DNA of 48,486 bases from Tychonema sp. LEGE 07203 (GCF_015207285.1 NZ_JADEXD010000032.1:1-48486); one strand, 5' to 3'. Positions 22,789-32,495 are shown, counted from the first letter of the stretch. A program made the numbers and translations. Notes: a model not told the origin generated them from the sequence alone.

Positions 22789-25230
22789 ATGTGCCTACAG
22801 CCAGGGGATATTCTGCGCGATCGCTACCAAATTATCGGTCAATTAGGTGAGGGAGGTTTTGCCAGAACTTATACAGCTAACGATCGAGACCAACCCAACA
22901 ATTCTCCTTGTGTCGTCAAGGAAATTAGGCCGCCTCAATCTACACTTCCGGAGGTTTGGCAGAGGGCAAACGCTCAATTTGAAATAGAAGCAGCAGCTTT
23001 GCACCGCCTCGGTCAGCGGCACTCGCGCATTCCAAACTTAATAGATAGCTTTGAGTATGGGGGAAAATTTTACTTAATCCAAGAATACATTCCCGGACAG
23101 TCGCTGAGCGAGGAATTAACTACAGGTACGCGATGGACGGAAGAACAAGTAATTGTCTTGTTGCAGGAAATTCTCTCTATTATAGAGTTCGTCCACGAGC
23201 AGGGAATGGTTCACCGAGACATTCATCCCGGCAACTTAATCAGACGTTCGTGCGACAGTTCGATTGTGTTGATAGATTTTGGGGCAGTTAGAGAAATCAG
23301 CACCTTGGGTGTTACTAATTCAGGCGAGATATCAACAACGCAGGCGATCGGCACTCGCGGTTATATGCCAGCCGAACAACTGTTGATGCCCTGGAACCCT
23401 CAGGCCTACAACGATATCTACGCTATCGGGGCGATCGCAGTCCAAGCCCTAACACACGTACATCCTAACAATCTGCCACGAGATCCCCTCAGTTGCGAAC
23501 TCCTATGGCACTACTCGACACCCGATAGAGTGCTCCCGCAGGTTAGCGACAGTTTGAGAACAATTTTAAACACAATGGTACGCTTTCCATACTGCGATCG
23601 CTATCACTCCGCTGCTGATGTTTTGCAGGATTTGATCTCGCTTCCACAGGATGAAAACCTATCGAAACAGCCCAATTCCACAATAAATAATCAAACTGTT
23701 ACACAGACTGTCGGCGTGTCCTCCCAAAAATGGAGAGTCCGACTGTCGATCGCGATCGCCCTCGTTGCGGCCACAGGAGCGAGCGCGATTTATTACAGCA
23801 TTTTCTTATCAAAAACTGGTTTAGTCCTCCCAGATGGTTTAAGTGCTGGAGACAAAATTCTCGTGACAAGTTCTAGTCCTTGGTTAAAGCAAAGGGGAGT
23901 TGAGGAGTTTGCCAAATCAAATTATCAATCTGCTTTTAATTTATTCAAAAAATCATGGAACGAAGAAGACAGCATAGATCCAGAAACTTTAATTTACATG
24001 AACAATGCTTTATTGAAGGCTAAAAATGCCGATCATTACACAATTGCTGTTGCCGTTCCCATCCTGAAAAATCAGGAGGGTTCTGTAGTGAATGCAGATT
24101 CTGCCAAAGAACTTTTGCGCGGCGTAGCCCAAGCCCAAACCGAAGTTAATTTAGGATTAATCCCTGCTACTGAGAGGAATCAAAACTTTCCCGGTCAAAG
24201 CTTTATCGAAGCCAAAACTATTAACTGAAAAGGTCTGAGAGTCATCATTGCTGACGATGCAAATGTCAAAAAAGAGGCAAGAAAAAGAGCCGCTTCACTG
24301 GTTGCACAGCCGGATATTTTAGGGGTAGTAGGTCACTATGCCAGCGAGATGACAGTATCAACAGTAGATATTTATGACCAAAATAACCTGGTGCTGATTT
24401 CTCCGGGAAGCACAACGGAAGAACTCACAGAAAAGCATCGAAAAATTTTCTTTCGCACATCCTATTCGAGTCGGTTTGCTGCTCAAACTTTAGCAAAGTA
24501 TCTGCGGTCAGCAGGTAAAAATCAAGCGACAGTTTTATACAATCCCGGCAGTTCGTCTGGTGCTTATTTTACACAAGCTTTCAAAAGGCAGTTTCAAGAT
24601 GACAAAACAGGAAAAACAGTCAGAATTCGCGAGTTCGATTTATCGAAGAATGAATTCAACGCCCAAACAGCTTTAAATCAAATCCAGCGCACAGGAGAAA
24701 CAGCGATCGTGTTATCTCCAGACGGCCAAATTACCAATTCATTAAATAACGCGATCGCATTAGTTAAAGCCAACCGCGATCGCCATTGGATAGCCGGAAT
24801 TTGGGTACTCTACAAGTGGAGAACTTTAGAAGCAGTATCCCAGTTAAAATCCTTTGAAAAACTAATCGTGTCTGTCCCCTGGCATCCCTTAAGCAGTGTT
24901 AACAAAAAATTTCCTCAACAGGCTCAAAAGTTGTGGGGAGGAACGGTAAATACCGATACAGCCTTAGCTTACGATGCAACTATTGCACTGATTAAGGCAA
25001 TGGAAATGCAGCAGCAACCCAGCCGCGAAGGAATGCAGAAAACGCTTTCTCTTCCCAACTTTATTGTAGAAGGAGGAACAGGAACTATTCAGTTTGGAAA
25101 GAATGGATCTCGCCAAAATCCCCCCAGCGAATTGGTGCATATTGTCAAGTGTCGAAAAGAACAGTTCGGTGTAGCTTTTGTTCCCGTCAAGTATCCGACA
25201 GCAAAAGCGGCAGGTTTAAAGTGCGATTGA
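22789..25230 (+). pseudogene. receptor-like Ser/Thr kinase copy 3, interrupted by in-frame TGA
   Basis: The third paralogue, with a full-length frame of 813 codons except for TGA at 24226-24228. The aligned codon is Gly (GGC) in copies 1 and 2 (KAINGKG), so one GGA-to-TGA change explains it. The frame stays open afterwards to 25230. The upstream part (479 residues) keeps the whole kinase (HRDIHPGN catalytic loop, DFG, PAEQL), the membrane helix (about 317-336) and the start of the receptor domain, so a truncated kinase could still be made. The receptor part downstream begins DDANVKKEARK. Its 5' flank differs from copies 1 and 2 and contains a MITE. A sequencing error is the simple alternative. 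Confidence 0.85.
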
Positions 25231-25243
25231 TGTTCCGGCAGCC

Positions 25244-25341
25244 AGAAACCGGGTTTTTGCGAAAATACTTCGTTGTGGCGAACAGATGCGGCCAAAAACC
25301 CGGTTTCTTTGATTTTACGAGCAGCCAGAAACCGGGTTTTT
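25244..25341. repeat. AGAAACCGGGTTTTT palindromic repeats
   Basis: Three 15-bp arms: 25244-25258 and 25327-25341 in one direction, and 25294-25308 inverted. The first two pair perfectly. This dispersed cyanobacterial repeat also occurs at 40591, 42991-43410 and 45342. It could act as a terminator after receptor kinase 3. Confidence 0.8.
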
Positions 25342-25379
25342 ATGACAATACTTAGCTATGGCGAACAGATAATGTACAT

Positions 25380-25592
25380 TTAATTTTCAGATTGCTCGGT
25401 AGAATTTGAGCGCAGAGAGTGGCGGTAATCCTGAGCCAACTGCATCGCCTCATCATAAGCAGGATTATCAGCAAATGTTCCAGCAATTCTTTCCCACCAA
25501 GGTTTAGAAAACGAGTCACTTTCTACTTTATTTTTGAGGGGGGCAACTTCTGCTTCTAAGAGAGCAATCCTTTCTTCTAACTTTTCAGGCAT
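25380..25592 (-). CDS. small antitoxin-like protein, partner absent
   Basis: A 70-residue protein with an N-terminal coiled coil (LEERIALLEAEVAPLKNKV) and the conserved segment PWWERIAGTFADNPAYDEAM followed by a basic end. From memory this segment is typical of small cyanobacterial antitoxins encoded just before VapC/PIN toxins. Here no PIN-like ORF lies within 150 bp on either side, only palindromic repeats. It is either an orphan antitoxin or a family with another role. Identification is by recognised motif only. Confidence 0.65.
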   Translation of the reverse strand: MPEKLEERIALLEAEVAPLKNKVESDSFSKPWWERIAGTFADNPAYDEAMQLAQDYRHSLRSNSTEQSEN

Positions 25593-25637
25593 TGGCGATC
25601 GTCCTCATTGAAACTTAACTCTTACTTCTCGGTTGTT

Positions 25638-25740
25638 AAGCTGTTTTGCATTTAACTTGTATCTTATCTTTAGGGTAAGCATCCAGCCCGCCCCACAAAA
25701 GTTGAACTGTAATCTGTCGTGCAATTTAAATGCCGGTGAG
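25638..25740. mobile_element. MITE-A copy 2 (degenerate)
   Basis: The left end TAAGCTGTTTTGCATTTAA and right subterminal CAATTTAAATGC match the MITE-A family, but the right terminus has diverged. It lies between the antitoxin-like gene and proC. Confidence 0.5.
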
Positions 25741-25741
25741 G

Positions 25742-26587
25742 TTATTTACCCAATTCTTGAGAACGCAAAGAAGCTGCTTTCACCGCTTCGATCAGCGCAG
25801 ATCGAAAGCCATTACTCTCTAGTTTAGCAATTCCGGCAATAGTTGTGCCGCCGGGACTCGTCACCCGATCTTTTAATTCTGCTGGGTGCATTCCGGTTTC
25901 TTGCAATAGCTTCGCCGTACCGAATACAGTTTGGATTGCTAATTGAGAGGCGATCGCCCGTGGCAGTCCAGCACAAACTCCGCCATCTGTCAAGGCTTCG
26001 ATAAAAATTGCCACATAACCAGGGCCGGAACCGGAAAGCCCAGTCACCGCATCCAGCATACTTTCGGGAACTTCCACGACTTCTCCCACAGCCCCAAAGA
26101 TGCGTTTTACCAATTCTAAATCGGTTGGTTGCACGAGTTTGCCAGGGGCGATCGCGCTCATTCCCGCCCCCACCGTCGCCGGAGTATTCGGCATCACCCG
26201 CAGCACCGATCGCCCCGGAAACGCCGGTTCTAGCTTGCTGAGCGGGACTCCTGCTAAAATCGATACTATCAGCGCTTCCGGCTGGCAATTAGCAGTTTCT
26301 CCATTATTTGCTTGTTGGCGATCGGCTCCCACAGCCAACTCCAAAGCTACCGTATCAAAAACTTGCGGTTTAATCGCCAAAAACAGCACTTCTGTAGCGG
26401 CAGCAACTTCTAGATTGCTGGCTGTTGTTCCAATCCCGTATTTGTCAGTCAAAAACTCGCGGCGCTTTACCCCTGGCTCGCTCACCAATATTTCTGAAGG
26501 CAAATAAACTTTTTGTGCAATTAAGCGGGATAAGAGAGCTTCTCCCATTACCCCGCCGCCGATCGTACCAAATTTTATGTTAGTCAT
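25742..26587 (-). CDS. proC: pyrroline-5-carboxylate reductase
   Basis: A cytoplasmic enzyme (281 residues) that reduces pyrroline-5-carboxylate to proline with NAD(P)H. The Rossmann dinucleotide loop is at the N-terminus (FGTIGGGVMGEALL). The signature VTGLSGSGPGYVAIFIEAL and the C-terminal VTSPGGTTIAGI are complete, and length is normal. It is the last gene of the pipX-pipY-sepF-proC series on the minus strand, separated from sepF by a repeat-filled spacer. Confidence 0.96.
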   Translation of the reverse strand: MTNIKFGTIGGGVMGEALLSRLIAQKVYLPSEILVSEPGVKRREFLTDKYGIGTTASNLEVAAATEVLFLAIKPQVFDTVALELAVGADRQQANNGETANCQPEALIVSILAGVPLSKLEPAFPGRSVLRVMPNTPATVGAGMSAIAPGKLVQPTDLELVKRIFGAVGEVVEVPESMLDAVTGLSGSGPGYVAIFIEALTDGGVCAGLPRAIASQLAIQTVFGTAKLLQETGMHPAELKDRVTSPGGTTIAGIAKLESNGFRSALIEAVKAASLRSQELGK

Positions 26588-27064
26588 TAGTTATTAGTTA
26601 TTAGTTATTTGTTATTTGTTATTAGTTATTAGTTATTTGTTATTAGTTATTAGTTATTTGTTGTTTGTTGTTTGTTGTTTGTTGTTTGTTGTTTGTTGTT
26701 AGCTAATATTATTAATCTGCCGTCTTGATTCCACAGTTAAGCTGCTTTGTTTGCATCTAATTTGACCGTCATTTTTTCTACAATTATTGTGGGATGGGCA
26801 GGAGAGCCCGTCTTTGTATTCAATTTAGATGCGTAGCAGCTTATTAGTTGTTAACTACTGTCAACTGACAACTGTCAACTGACAACTGTCAACTGACAAC
26901 TGACAACTAAGAGGGCGGGCACGGGGGCACCGCCCCTACCAACTGACAACTGACAACTGACAACTGACAACTGAGGGCGGGCACGGGGGCACCGCCCCTA
27001 CCAACTGACAACTGACAACTGACAACTGACAACTGTCAACTGACAACTGTCAACTGACTAATAA
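26588..27064. repeat. proC-sepF spacer: heptamer arrays, MITE-A and GC hairpin copies
   Basis: No gene is seen. Positions 26588-26700 are TTAGTTA/TTTGTTG heptamer arrays, 26738-26843 a MITE-A copy, and 26850-27060 a CAACTGA/CAACTGT heptamer array. A 30-bp GC-rich unit is embedded twice in the last array (26911-26940 and 26973-27002). Each contains the hairpin GGGCGG...CCGCCC. Confidence 0.85.
26738..26843. mobile_element. MITE-A copy 3
   Basis: A 106-bp element with ends TAAGCTGCT / AGCAGCTTA and subterminal TTGCATCTAA / TTAGATGC. Its inner hairpin (26789-26812, GGGATGGGCAGGAGAGCCCG) recurs alone at 45572-45595. Confidence 0.7.
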
Positions 27065-27691
27065 CTACTGAACCATTTGAGCTTGTTGTTCGGCAGGCCA
27101 GACTGTCGGTGCGGGAGCAGCCGCAGCAGGGCGGGGGCGTCCTTGGGCTGGGGGCACTTCGTGAACCACGCCAGACTGAGTTCTCACTTGCACGCAGCTA
27201 GGGGTAAACAAGAAAATGCTTTCGCCAATTCGCTCTTGATGACCGTCCAGGGCATAAGTACCGCCCGCCACAAAGTCTACAGCTCTTTGCGCTTGGTCTG
27301 GGTCCATCACAGTCAGGTTCAAAACCACAGACTTGCGCTCTTTCAGCGCTCGAATTGCGGCCGGCATCTCTTCAAAAGTGCGCGGCTCCATTACTACTAC
27401 TTCCGAGATCCCGTTCATAGCTCCTGGCATTCCAATCACGTTATTCATTACTGACCCTACTCCCCCGTTTGGTGCAACAACATCGGTACCTGTCGATCCT
27501 ACTACTGACCGCTCCCGCATTCTGCGATTTTGGCGGCGTTCTTCTTCTGCAGCAGCCGCAGTGGCGTTCGGTTCGGGCGGTTGGTAGACGGTTTGAAAAC
27601 GATCTCCATCCGCTTCGTCGTATTCGTAATCGTACTCAGGCTCGTTGTTAAAGCCTACAAAATCTCGTAGCTTAGAAAAAATGCTCACCAT
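27065..27691 (-). CDS. sepF: cell division protein SepF (Cdv2)
   Basis: A 208-residue FtsZ-binding division protein that links the Z ring to the membrane. The N-terminal amphipathic helix [14 protein letters not shown] should insert in the membrane. An acidic linker follows, and the SepF core (about residues 95-180) has [40 protein letters not shown] and a conserved Gly-rich turn. The C-terminus is Pro/Ala/Gln-rich. It lies 120 bp downstream of pipY. Confidence 0.95.
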   Translation of the reverse strand: MVSIFSKLRDFVGFNNEPEYDYEYDEADGDRFQTVYQPPEPNATAAAAEEERRQNRRMRERSVVGSTGTDVVAPNGGVGSVMNNVIGMPGAMNGISEVVVMEPRTFEEMPAAIRALKERKSVVLNLTVMDPDQAQRAVDFVAGGTYALDGHQERIGESIFLFTPSCVQVRTQSGVVHEVPPAQGRPRPAAAAPAPTVWPAEQQAQMVQ

Positions 27692-27811
27692 TTAAGCTCC
27701 TTCACGACTGTACTACCCCGACTATACTCGCGTTGCGGGTTAGCCGCGGGTCGCTCACTACTCTATCTCTATATTTAACCTAAGTTGTCTCGATCGGAAA
27801 ATTTCCAATAT

Positions 27812-28477
27812 TTATCCTCTCCTAGAGCCAAATAAGGTTTGTCCGATGCGTATCATGGTAGCACCTGCTTGAATTGCCAAATGATAATCTCCCGACATTC
27901 CCATCGAGAGCTGCTGCATCTTAATATGGGGCAAATTTTGCTGCTGGATTGTGTTAGCAAGTTCGCGGGTGCTGTTAAATAATTCTAGGATTTGCGAGTC
28001 ATCTAATCCTAGCGGAGGTATTGTCATCAAACCTTGAATTTTAATGTGCTGGCATTTGTTTAGTTCTGGGAGGTCGGCGAGCAGTTCTGGGACGCTCCAG
28101 CCGTATTTGTCGGGATCGGGCAACATTTTGACTTGCAGGCAGACTTGAGGAGAGCGCGACTGTTCCCCCGCGAGGCGATCGAGCCTCGCGGCCAGTTTTA
28201 AGCTGTCGAGAGAGTGAATCCACTGGAAATGTTCTAGGGCTAGGGCTGCTTTGTTGCTTTGCAAGTGGCCGATCAAGTGCCAGTTCATATCGGGCAAGTC
28301 TTGCAGTTGGTTTTGTTTTTCGACAGTCTCTTGAACCTTGCTTTCGCCAAAATCTCGGATGCCCGCGCCGTATGCTTCGCGGATAGCATCAGTCGATACC
28401 TGTTTGGTAACGGCAATTAACCGCACCGATTCGGGCAAGTGTTGGCGAATGCTGTTAATTGCAGAGATAATGGTCAT
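27812..28477 (-). CDS. pipY: PipY/YggS, PLP homeostasis protein
   Basis: A 221-residue alanine-racemase-fold protein of the PLPBP/YggS family, which binds pyridoxal phosphate and controls its level. The PLP lysine is K25 in LIAVTKQVS. The conserved DFGESKVQE and HLIGHLQSNKA motifs are present, and LSMGMSGDYHLAIQAGATMIRIG forms the phosphate-binding end. In cyanobacteria this gene (pipY) is usually co-transcribed with pipX. Here pipX lies upstream on the same strand but 430 bp away. Confidence 0.95.
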   Translation of the reverse strand: MTIISAINSIRQHLPESVRLIAVTKQVSTDAIREAYGAGIRDFGESKVQETVEKQNQLQDLPDMNWHLIGHLQSNKAALALEHFQWIHSLDSLKLAARLDRLAGEQSRSPQVCLQVKMLPDPDKYGWSVPELLADLPELNKCQHIKIQGLMTIPPLGLDDSQILELFNSTRELANTIQQQNLPHIKMQQLSMGMSGDYHLAIQAGATMIRIGQTLFGSRRG

Positions 28478-28907
28478 AGTTGCTCAAGGTTGGGAACTGG
28501 AGAGAAGGAAAATTAGGAACGAAAATTTAATCAGTAGGGCGTGCTGAATTAATTACACTTGTATATCGCCCCAGGGCCCAATCAGCGTCAAGAGTCTTTT
28601 TGGGCGTTGCTGATTTAGGGTATGAAAGGCTAAATACGCAAGTCATAGAAACCCGTCTCCACAAAACTTCGGGATTTTCAAGTTATTGTTTTCATACCCT
28701 GATTAAGCAAGGCCTCTTTTTGTAATTATTGATGTCCGGTTACTTGATTTAAACATCTGCTACACTTCTGTGTTTCCAGAAGCGGCGAGGTAAAGAGAGG
28801 CTCTTCCTCGGGATCTGCATTACCAGGCAGAGCGAAAGTAACGAGGAACTAATGACTAATGACTAATGACTAATGACTAATGACCAATTACTGATTACCG
28901 ATTTTTG
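28478..28907. repeat. pipX-pipY spacer containing MITE candidate and repeats
   Basis: No gene is seen. It holds the 28607-28710 inverted-repeat element and the motif GGATCTGCATTACCAG (28811-28826, also at 32669 with one change). A TAATGAC heptamer array lies at 28850-28884. Confidence 0.8.
28607..28710. mobile_element. 104-bp inverted-repeat element (MITE candidate)
   Basis: Imperfect 21-bp terminal repeats (28607-28627 and 28690-28710) share TTGCT at the edge and GGGTATGAAA at the inner side. A smaller CCCG/CGGG stem lies inside. It has no coding capacity. Its position splits the usual pipX-pipY operon. Confidence 0.65.
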
Positions 28908-29177
28908 CTATTGAAATGTACGCTTGTGAATGGCCTGCAATTGGTCGTACTCCTTGTATTGCCCGCCGCGGCGGAGGGCTCGCAGGCGAATTTCGACCAT
29001 GAGGCGAGCGTCGGAGCGGCTGATGGGTTCAAATCTCAGGCCGCCAGGGCCGTTTGTCACTAAGAAAAATAGGCGCTGGGCGTATAGGGTGGTAAATAAT
29101 TCTTGGCTGTCTTCAACCTGGGATACCCTGAAGAGGAGGCCGAAGTTTGGATGGTTGAGGTAGGTTTCGGTAGTCAT
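28908..29177 (-). CDS. pipX: PipX, PII-interacting coactivator of NtcA
   Basis: An 89-residue cyanobacterial regulator that binds either PII (GlnB) or the nitrogen regulator NtcA according to 2-oxoglutarate and energy status. The N-terminal Tudor-like domain has YLNHPNFGLLFRVSQVEDSQ and TLYAQRLFFLVT. The C-terminal helices contain ARLMVEIRLRALRRGGQ and KEYDQLQAIHKRTF. Length and residues match the family throughout. The gene lies 66 bp downstream of acpS and upstream of pipY. Confidence 0.96.
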   Translation of the reverse strand: MTTETYLNHPNFGLLFRVSQVEDSQELFTTLYAQRLFFLVTNGPGGLRFEPISRSDARLMVEIRLRALRRGGQYKEYDQLQAIHKRTFQ

Positions 29178-29243
29178 TTACGCTCACAGTCGATCGATAT
29201 TAGTTTAAAGATTTAGATTTTAGATTGGAGTTTCGCTGGCGAA

Positions 29244-29681
29244 TCACGGGAGGGGGTGGTTCTCTGGCGGGGTACAAAGGGCGATCGCCGTAGCCGTGCA
29301 ATAGTCTCCGTCGTGACTGAGGCTTAATTGCCACTGGCAATTTCCCCAAAGTGAGGCTCGTGCTGCTGCTGTTTTGTGCAGTTGCACCTTGGGAGCACCG
29401 CGATCGTCGCGCCGAACTTCCACATCTGTGTATCGTATGCCGCGCCATCCCGTGCCTAGGGCTTTGACTACCGCTTCCTTGGCAGCCCAGCGCCCCGCTA
29501 GCTGGTTGCAGGAAACTCGATTCATTTTACCTTTAATGCTGCTGTGTTGAGAATTTTGTTGCCCGCAATCCTTTTGTTCTGCCGGGGTGTAAACTTTTTC
29601 CAGGAATCGATCGCCAAACCGGTCTAATGCAGCTTGAATGCGCGGAACGTATACGATATCTGTCCCGAGATAGATGTTCAA
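29244..29681 (-). CDS. acpS: holo-[acyl-carrier-protein] synthase
   Basis: Transfers 4'-phosphopantetheine from CoA to a serine of acyl carrier protein, activating it for fatty acid synthesis. At 145 residues it is slightly longer than usual. Mg2+-binding Asp is in LGTDIVYVPRI, and the second motif RWAAKEAVVKALGTGWRGI carries the catalytic Glu and Lys. The C-terminal LSLSHDGDYCTATAIA is typical. It lies just before pipX on the same strand. Confidence 0.95.
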   Translation of the reverse strand: MNIYLGTDIVYVPRIQAALDRFGDRFLEKVYTPAEQKDCGQQNSQHSSIKGKMNRVSCNQLAGRWAAKEAVVKALGTGWRGIRYTDVEVRRDDRGAPKVQLHKTAAARASLWGNCQWQLSLSHDGDYCTATAIALCTPPENHPLP

Positions 29682-29833
29682 GGTCTTGGATCTCTAAATA
29701 TTTATCTCCATTACTGTAGCAGGACTGTGGAACCAACCATGTCCATCTCTTCAATCTAAAATTTATAGGACTGACTTAGTATCGACGCTTTTATTGGGAT
29801 CTGAGATTCTGCGTTTCACTATGCTTAAAGGTC

Positions 29834-29876
29834 ATTGTCAACTGTCAACTTTCAACTGTCAACTGTCAACTGTTTA
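29834..29876. repeat. CAACTGT heptamer array
   Basis: Six heptamer units of TCAACTG/TCAACTT type overlap the 3' end of the EcfT-like gene. The same unit occurs at 26850-27060. Confidence 0.75.
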
Positions 29877-30869
29877 ACTGTCCCAACCCCAAACCAAGCG
29901 GGCGCTCCAGAGGGCGATCAAGCAGCCGAAGGCGATCCAGTCTCGGATTTTGAAATGCAACGAGTGCCATTCTACACGGTGTCGATCGGGACTGGTGAAG
30001 CCGCGAACTTTCATGGCGCTGGCAATTTGTTCGGCTCGCAACAGCAAGTTTTCTAACAGCCTCTCGGCGATCAGCAACCAAATTTGAGCGGCGCGGCGAA
30101 AGCCGAGTTTTTTCCAGTTGATAGCTCTAGTGCTCACCGATCGCACTAAGTTTTGTATTTCTTCCAATACTAGAGGAATGAAGCGCAAAGATAACGTTAA
30201 TGTTAGGGCAATTTCAGTGACTGGCCAGCGCAAGCGGCGCAGCGGGCTCATTAAATTTTCAATAGCGCAGGTGATTTCTTCGCTGGCTGTGGTAAGTAGA
30301 TAGAGGTTGGTGCTGTAAATTACAGTAAAAAATAAGGTGCTGACATTGATAGCTAAATCTATGGATTTGCGGGTAATTTTAATCGGGCCGCCTTTGAATA
30401 AAACGTAACTGTAGCTTGTAGGTTGAGGGAGTTTATTTGGGATTTCCGATTGAGAATTTTGGGTGGGGGAGTTTGAACCCAAGTTAAAATGTTGGTACCA
30501 GGGTTTGGACTTTTGAGCGGGTGGAAGGGTTGCGGGCTGTTGGGCAAAGGTTAATTCGTCGGCGGGGATGCGGGGCTGGTGTTCTGAGGGGAGTGCGTCG
30601 GGGGCGATCGCGCTCAGGCAAAATACTAAGATGCAAAATAGCATCAGCAATCCCATTTGCTGTTTCCACACGCGCAGGGGAATTGCAGCAGCCAGCGTCA
30701 GGACAATTAACATTGCTACTAACATCAACCGCCAAGCCGGATTGGCGAGTATTGGCGCGATCAGAAACGTCATCAACCAGGCAAGTTTGACGCGGGAGTC
30801 GAGCCGGTGCAGCCAAGTTACGGGTTGTTCTAGATAAAGTCCGATGGGAAGCGATCTAAGTAAATCCAT
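29874..30869 (-). CDS. EcfT/CbiQ-family transporter T component
   Basis: A 331-residue membrane protein of the energy-coupling-factor T family, which links substrate-specific S components to ABC ATPases for vitamin or metal uptake. The N-terminus RLDSRVKLAWLMTF and the membrane helices fit. The coupling-helix motif RAEQIASAMKVRGF lies near residue 280. A long soluble loop (about residues 100-160, Pro/Gln-rich) is inserted between helices, as in other cyanobacterial versions. No ATPase or S component is nearby. Co-location with der is common in cyanobacteria. Confidence 0.88.
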   Translation of the reverse strand: MDLLRSLPIGLYLEQPVTWLHRLDSRVKLAWLMTFLIAPILANPAWRLMLVAMLIVLTLAAAIPLRVWKQQMGLLMLFCILVFCLSAIAPDALPSEHQPRIPADELTFAQQPATLPPAQKSKPWYQHFNLGSNSPTQNSQSEIPNKLPQPTSYSYVLFKGGPIKITRKSIDLAINVSTLFFTVIYSTNLYLLTTASEEITCAIENLMSPLRRLRWPVTEIALTLTLSLRFIPLVLEEIQNLVRSVSTRAINWKKLGFRRAAQIWLLIAERLLENLLLRAEQIASAMKVRGFTSPDRHRVEWHSLHFKIRDWIAFGCLIALWSARLVWGWDS

Positions 30870-31073
30870 GTTGTCGATTTGAGATTTTTAATAATATCAA
30901 TAGACTTATTGCATTCATTCCCAAATTATCTAGAAATTATCTGCGTTTGTCTGTGTTTATCTGCCTTATATCTGCGGTTTATGTATCAAAAAAATACTTA
31001 TACAAGATATCTAATTTATTGAACCGCGAAGACGCTAAGGACACGAAGGAAGAGAATAGAAGGAAGAGAATAG

Positions 31074-31113
31074 AAAAAACGCAATTTGCTTGGCTCGTTA
31101 AATTGCGTTTTTT
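31074..31113. terminator. bidirectional rho-independent terminator between der and the EcfT-like gene
   Basis: A perfect 9-bp stem ACGCAATTT / AAATTGCGT (31079-31087, 31100-31108) has A6 on its left and T6 on its right. It can therefore terminate on both strands. It lies 21-60 bp beyond the der stop. Confidence 0.85.
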
Positions 31114-31133
31114 CTTGAATCTAAAGTCTAAAA

Positions 31134-32495
31134 TTACTTGACGCGCAGTGCTCTGTTTGTGGTACTAATTTCTGAGGCACGAACTTTTTTGCCTCTCCAA
31201 AGCAGCCGCATTGGGGTACCGGTAAAGCCTAGGTGTTTGCGAAATTGGCTTTCCATGTAGCGGCGGTAATTTTCGGTGAATCGTTTGGGATCGTTGACGA
31301 ATAGGGCGATTGTCGGTGGCTGCGATCGCACTTGAGTACCGTAATAGATTTTGCCTTGTTTTCCTTGGCGGGTAACTGGCGCTGAGTGCCAGCTTGTGGC
31401 TTCTTCTATCACTTCGTTAATCACGGCGGTGGGGACGCGGCGCTTGTGTTCGTCGGAGGCTTTGTCTACTAATTCAATGATTTTTTCAACTCGCTGTCCG
31501 CTCATGGCGCTGACGAAAATCATTTCTGCCCAATCGAGGAAATAAAGTCTGCTTCTTACTTCTTTTTCGTACTCGTAGATGGTGTCGTTGTCCTTTTCTA
31601 TGGCATCCCATTTATTGACGACTATGATGCAGGCTCTACCTTCTTGGCTGATGCGATCGGCTAATTTTTGGTCTTGGTCGGTTACGCCATCAATTGCGTC
31701 AATTACTAGCAGTATAACGTCGGCGCGGCGGATCGCTTTGAAAGCGCGGTTGATGCCGAAGAATTCTGCGCCGTATTCGACGTTTTTCTTTTTGCGAATT
31801 CCGGCTGTGTCGATCAGGCGGTAGGTTTGACCGTTGCGCTCTACTAAGGTGTCGATCGCGTCGCGGGTAGTGCCGGAAATCGGGCTGACTATGGCGCGGT
31901 TTTCGCCGATAAATGCGTTTAGCAAACTCGATTTGCCGACGTTGGGACGACCGATAATTGCTACTTTAATTTCGTCTACTTCGGGCAGTGCTTCTGTGGG
32001 AAGGTGAGTCATTAATTCGTCTAGCAATTCGCCGGTGCCGTTACCGTGAATGCCGGAAATTGGGTAAGGTTCTCCCAGTCCCAATTTCCAAAAATCTGCT
32101 GCTTGGGTGAGTCCTATATTTTCCGATTCACATTTGTTGACTGCTAGAATGACCGGGACTTTTTGCAGCCGCAGCCAAGACGCGATCGATTCGTCGCCGC
32201 CTGTGAGTCCGGTTTGTCCGTCTACTACGAAAATGGCTGCGCTGGCTTCTGCAAGCGCCGCCAGTGCTTGTTCGCGAATTAATGGCAGAAATTCGGTTTC
32301 GTCGTCAAATACTAGCCCGCCGGTGTCTACGACTTGATATTCGCGATCGCCCCAGTATGCTGGTCTGTAAGTGCGATCGCGCGTGATTCCCGGTTCGTCG
32401 TGGACGATCGCGTCTTGGCTGTTGGCTAAACGGTTGACGATCGTCGATTTGCCTACATTGGGGCGTCCAATAATAGCAACTATAGGTAGAGGCAT
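31134..32495 (-). CDS. der: ribosome biogenesis GTPase Der (EngA)
   Basis: An essential GTPase (453 residues) for 50S ribosome assembly, with two tandem G domains. The first has [14 protein letters not shown] and DTGGLVFDD, with NKCE. The second has [14 protein letters not shown] and [14 protein letters not shown], with NKWD. A KH-like C-terminal domain follows with [20 protein letters not shown]. Length is normal. A bidirectional terminator lies just downstream. Confidence 0.97.
   Translation of the reverse strand: MPLPIVAIIGRPNVGKSTIVNRLANSQDAIVHDEPGITRDRTYRPAYWGDREYQVVDTGGLVFDDETEFLPLIREQALAALAEASAAIFVVDGQTGLTGGDESIASWLRLQKVPVILAVNKCESENIGLTQAADFWKLGLGEPYPISGIHGNGTGELLDELMTHLPTEALPEVDEIKVAIIGRPNVGKSSLLNAFIGENRAIVSPISGTTRDAIDTLVERNGQTYRLIDTAGIRKKKNVEYGAEFFGINRAFKAIRRADVILLVIDAIDGVTDQDQKLADRISQEGRACIIVVNKWDAIEKDNDTIYEYEKEVRSRLYFLDWAEMIFVSAMSGQRVEKIIELVDKASDEHKRRVPTAVINEVIEEATSWHSAPVTRQGKQGKIYYGTQVRSQPPTIALFVNDPKRFTENYRRYMESQFRKHLGFTGTPMRLLWRGKKVRASEISTTNRALRVK

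Noticed and set aside
24226-24228. TGA as selenocysteine
   Set aside because: The aligned residue is Gly, no SECIS-like context is evident, and cyanobacteria are not known for selenoprotein use here.
26588-27060. CRISPR array in the proC-sepF spacer
   Set aside because: The period is 7 bp without spacers of constant length.
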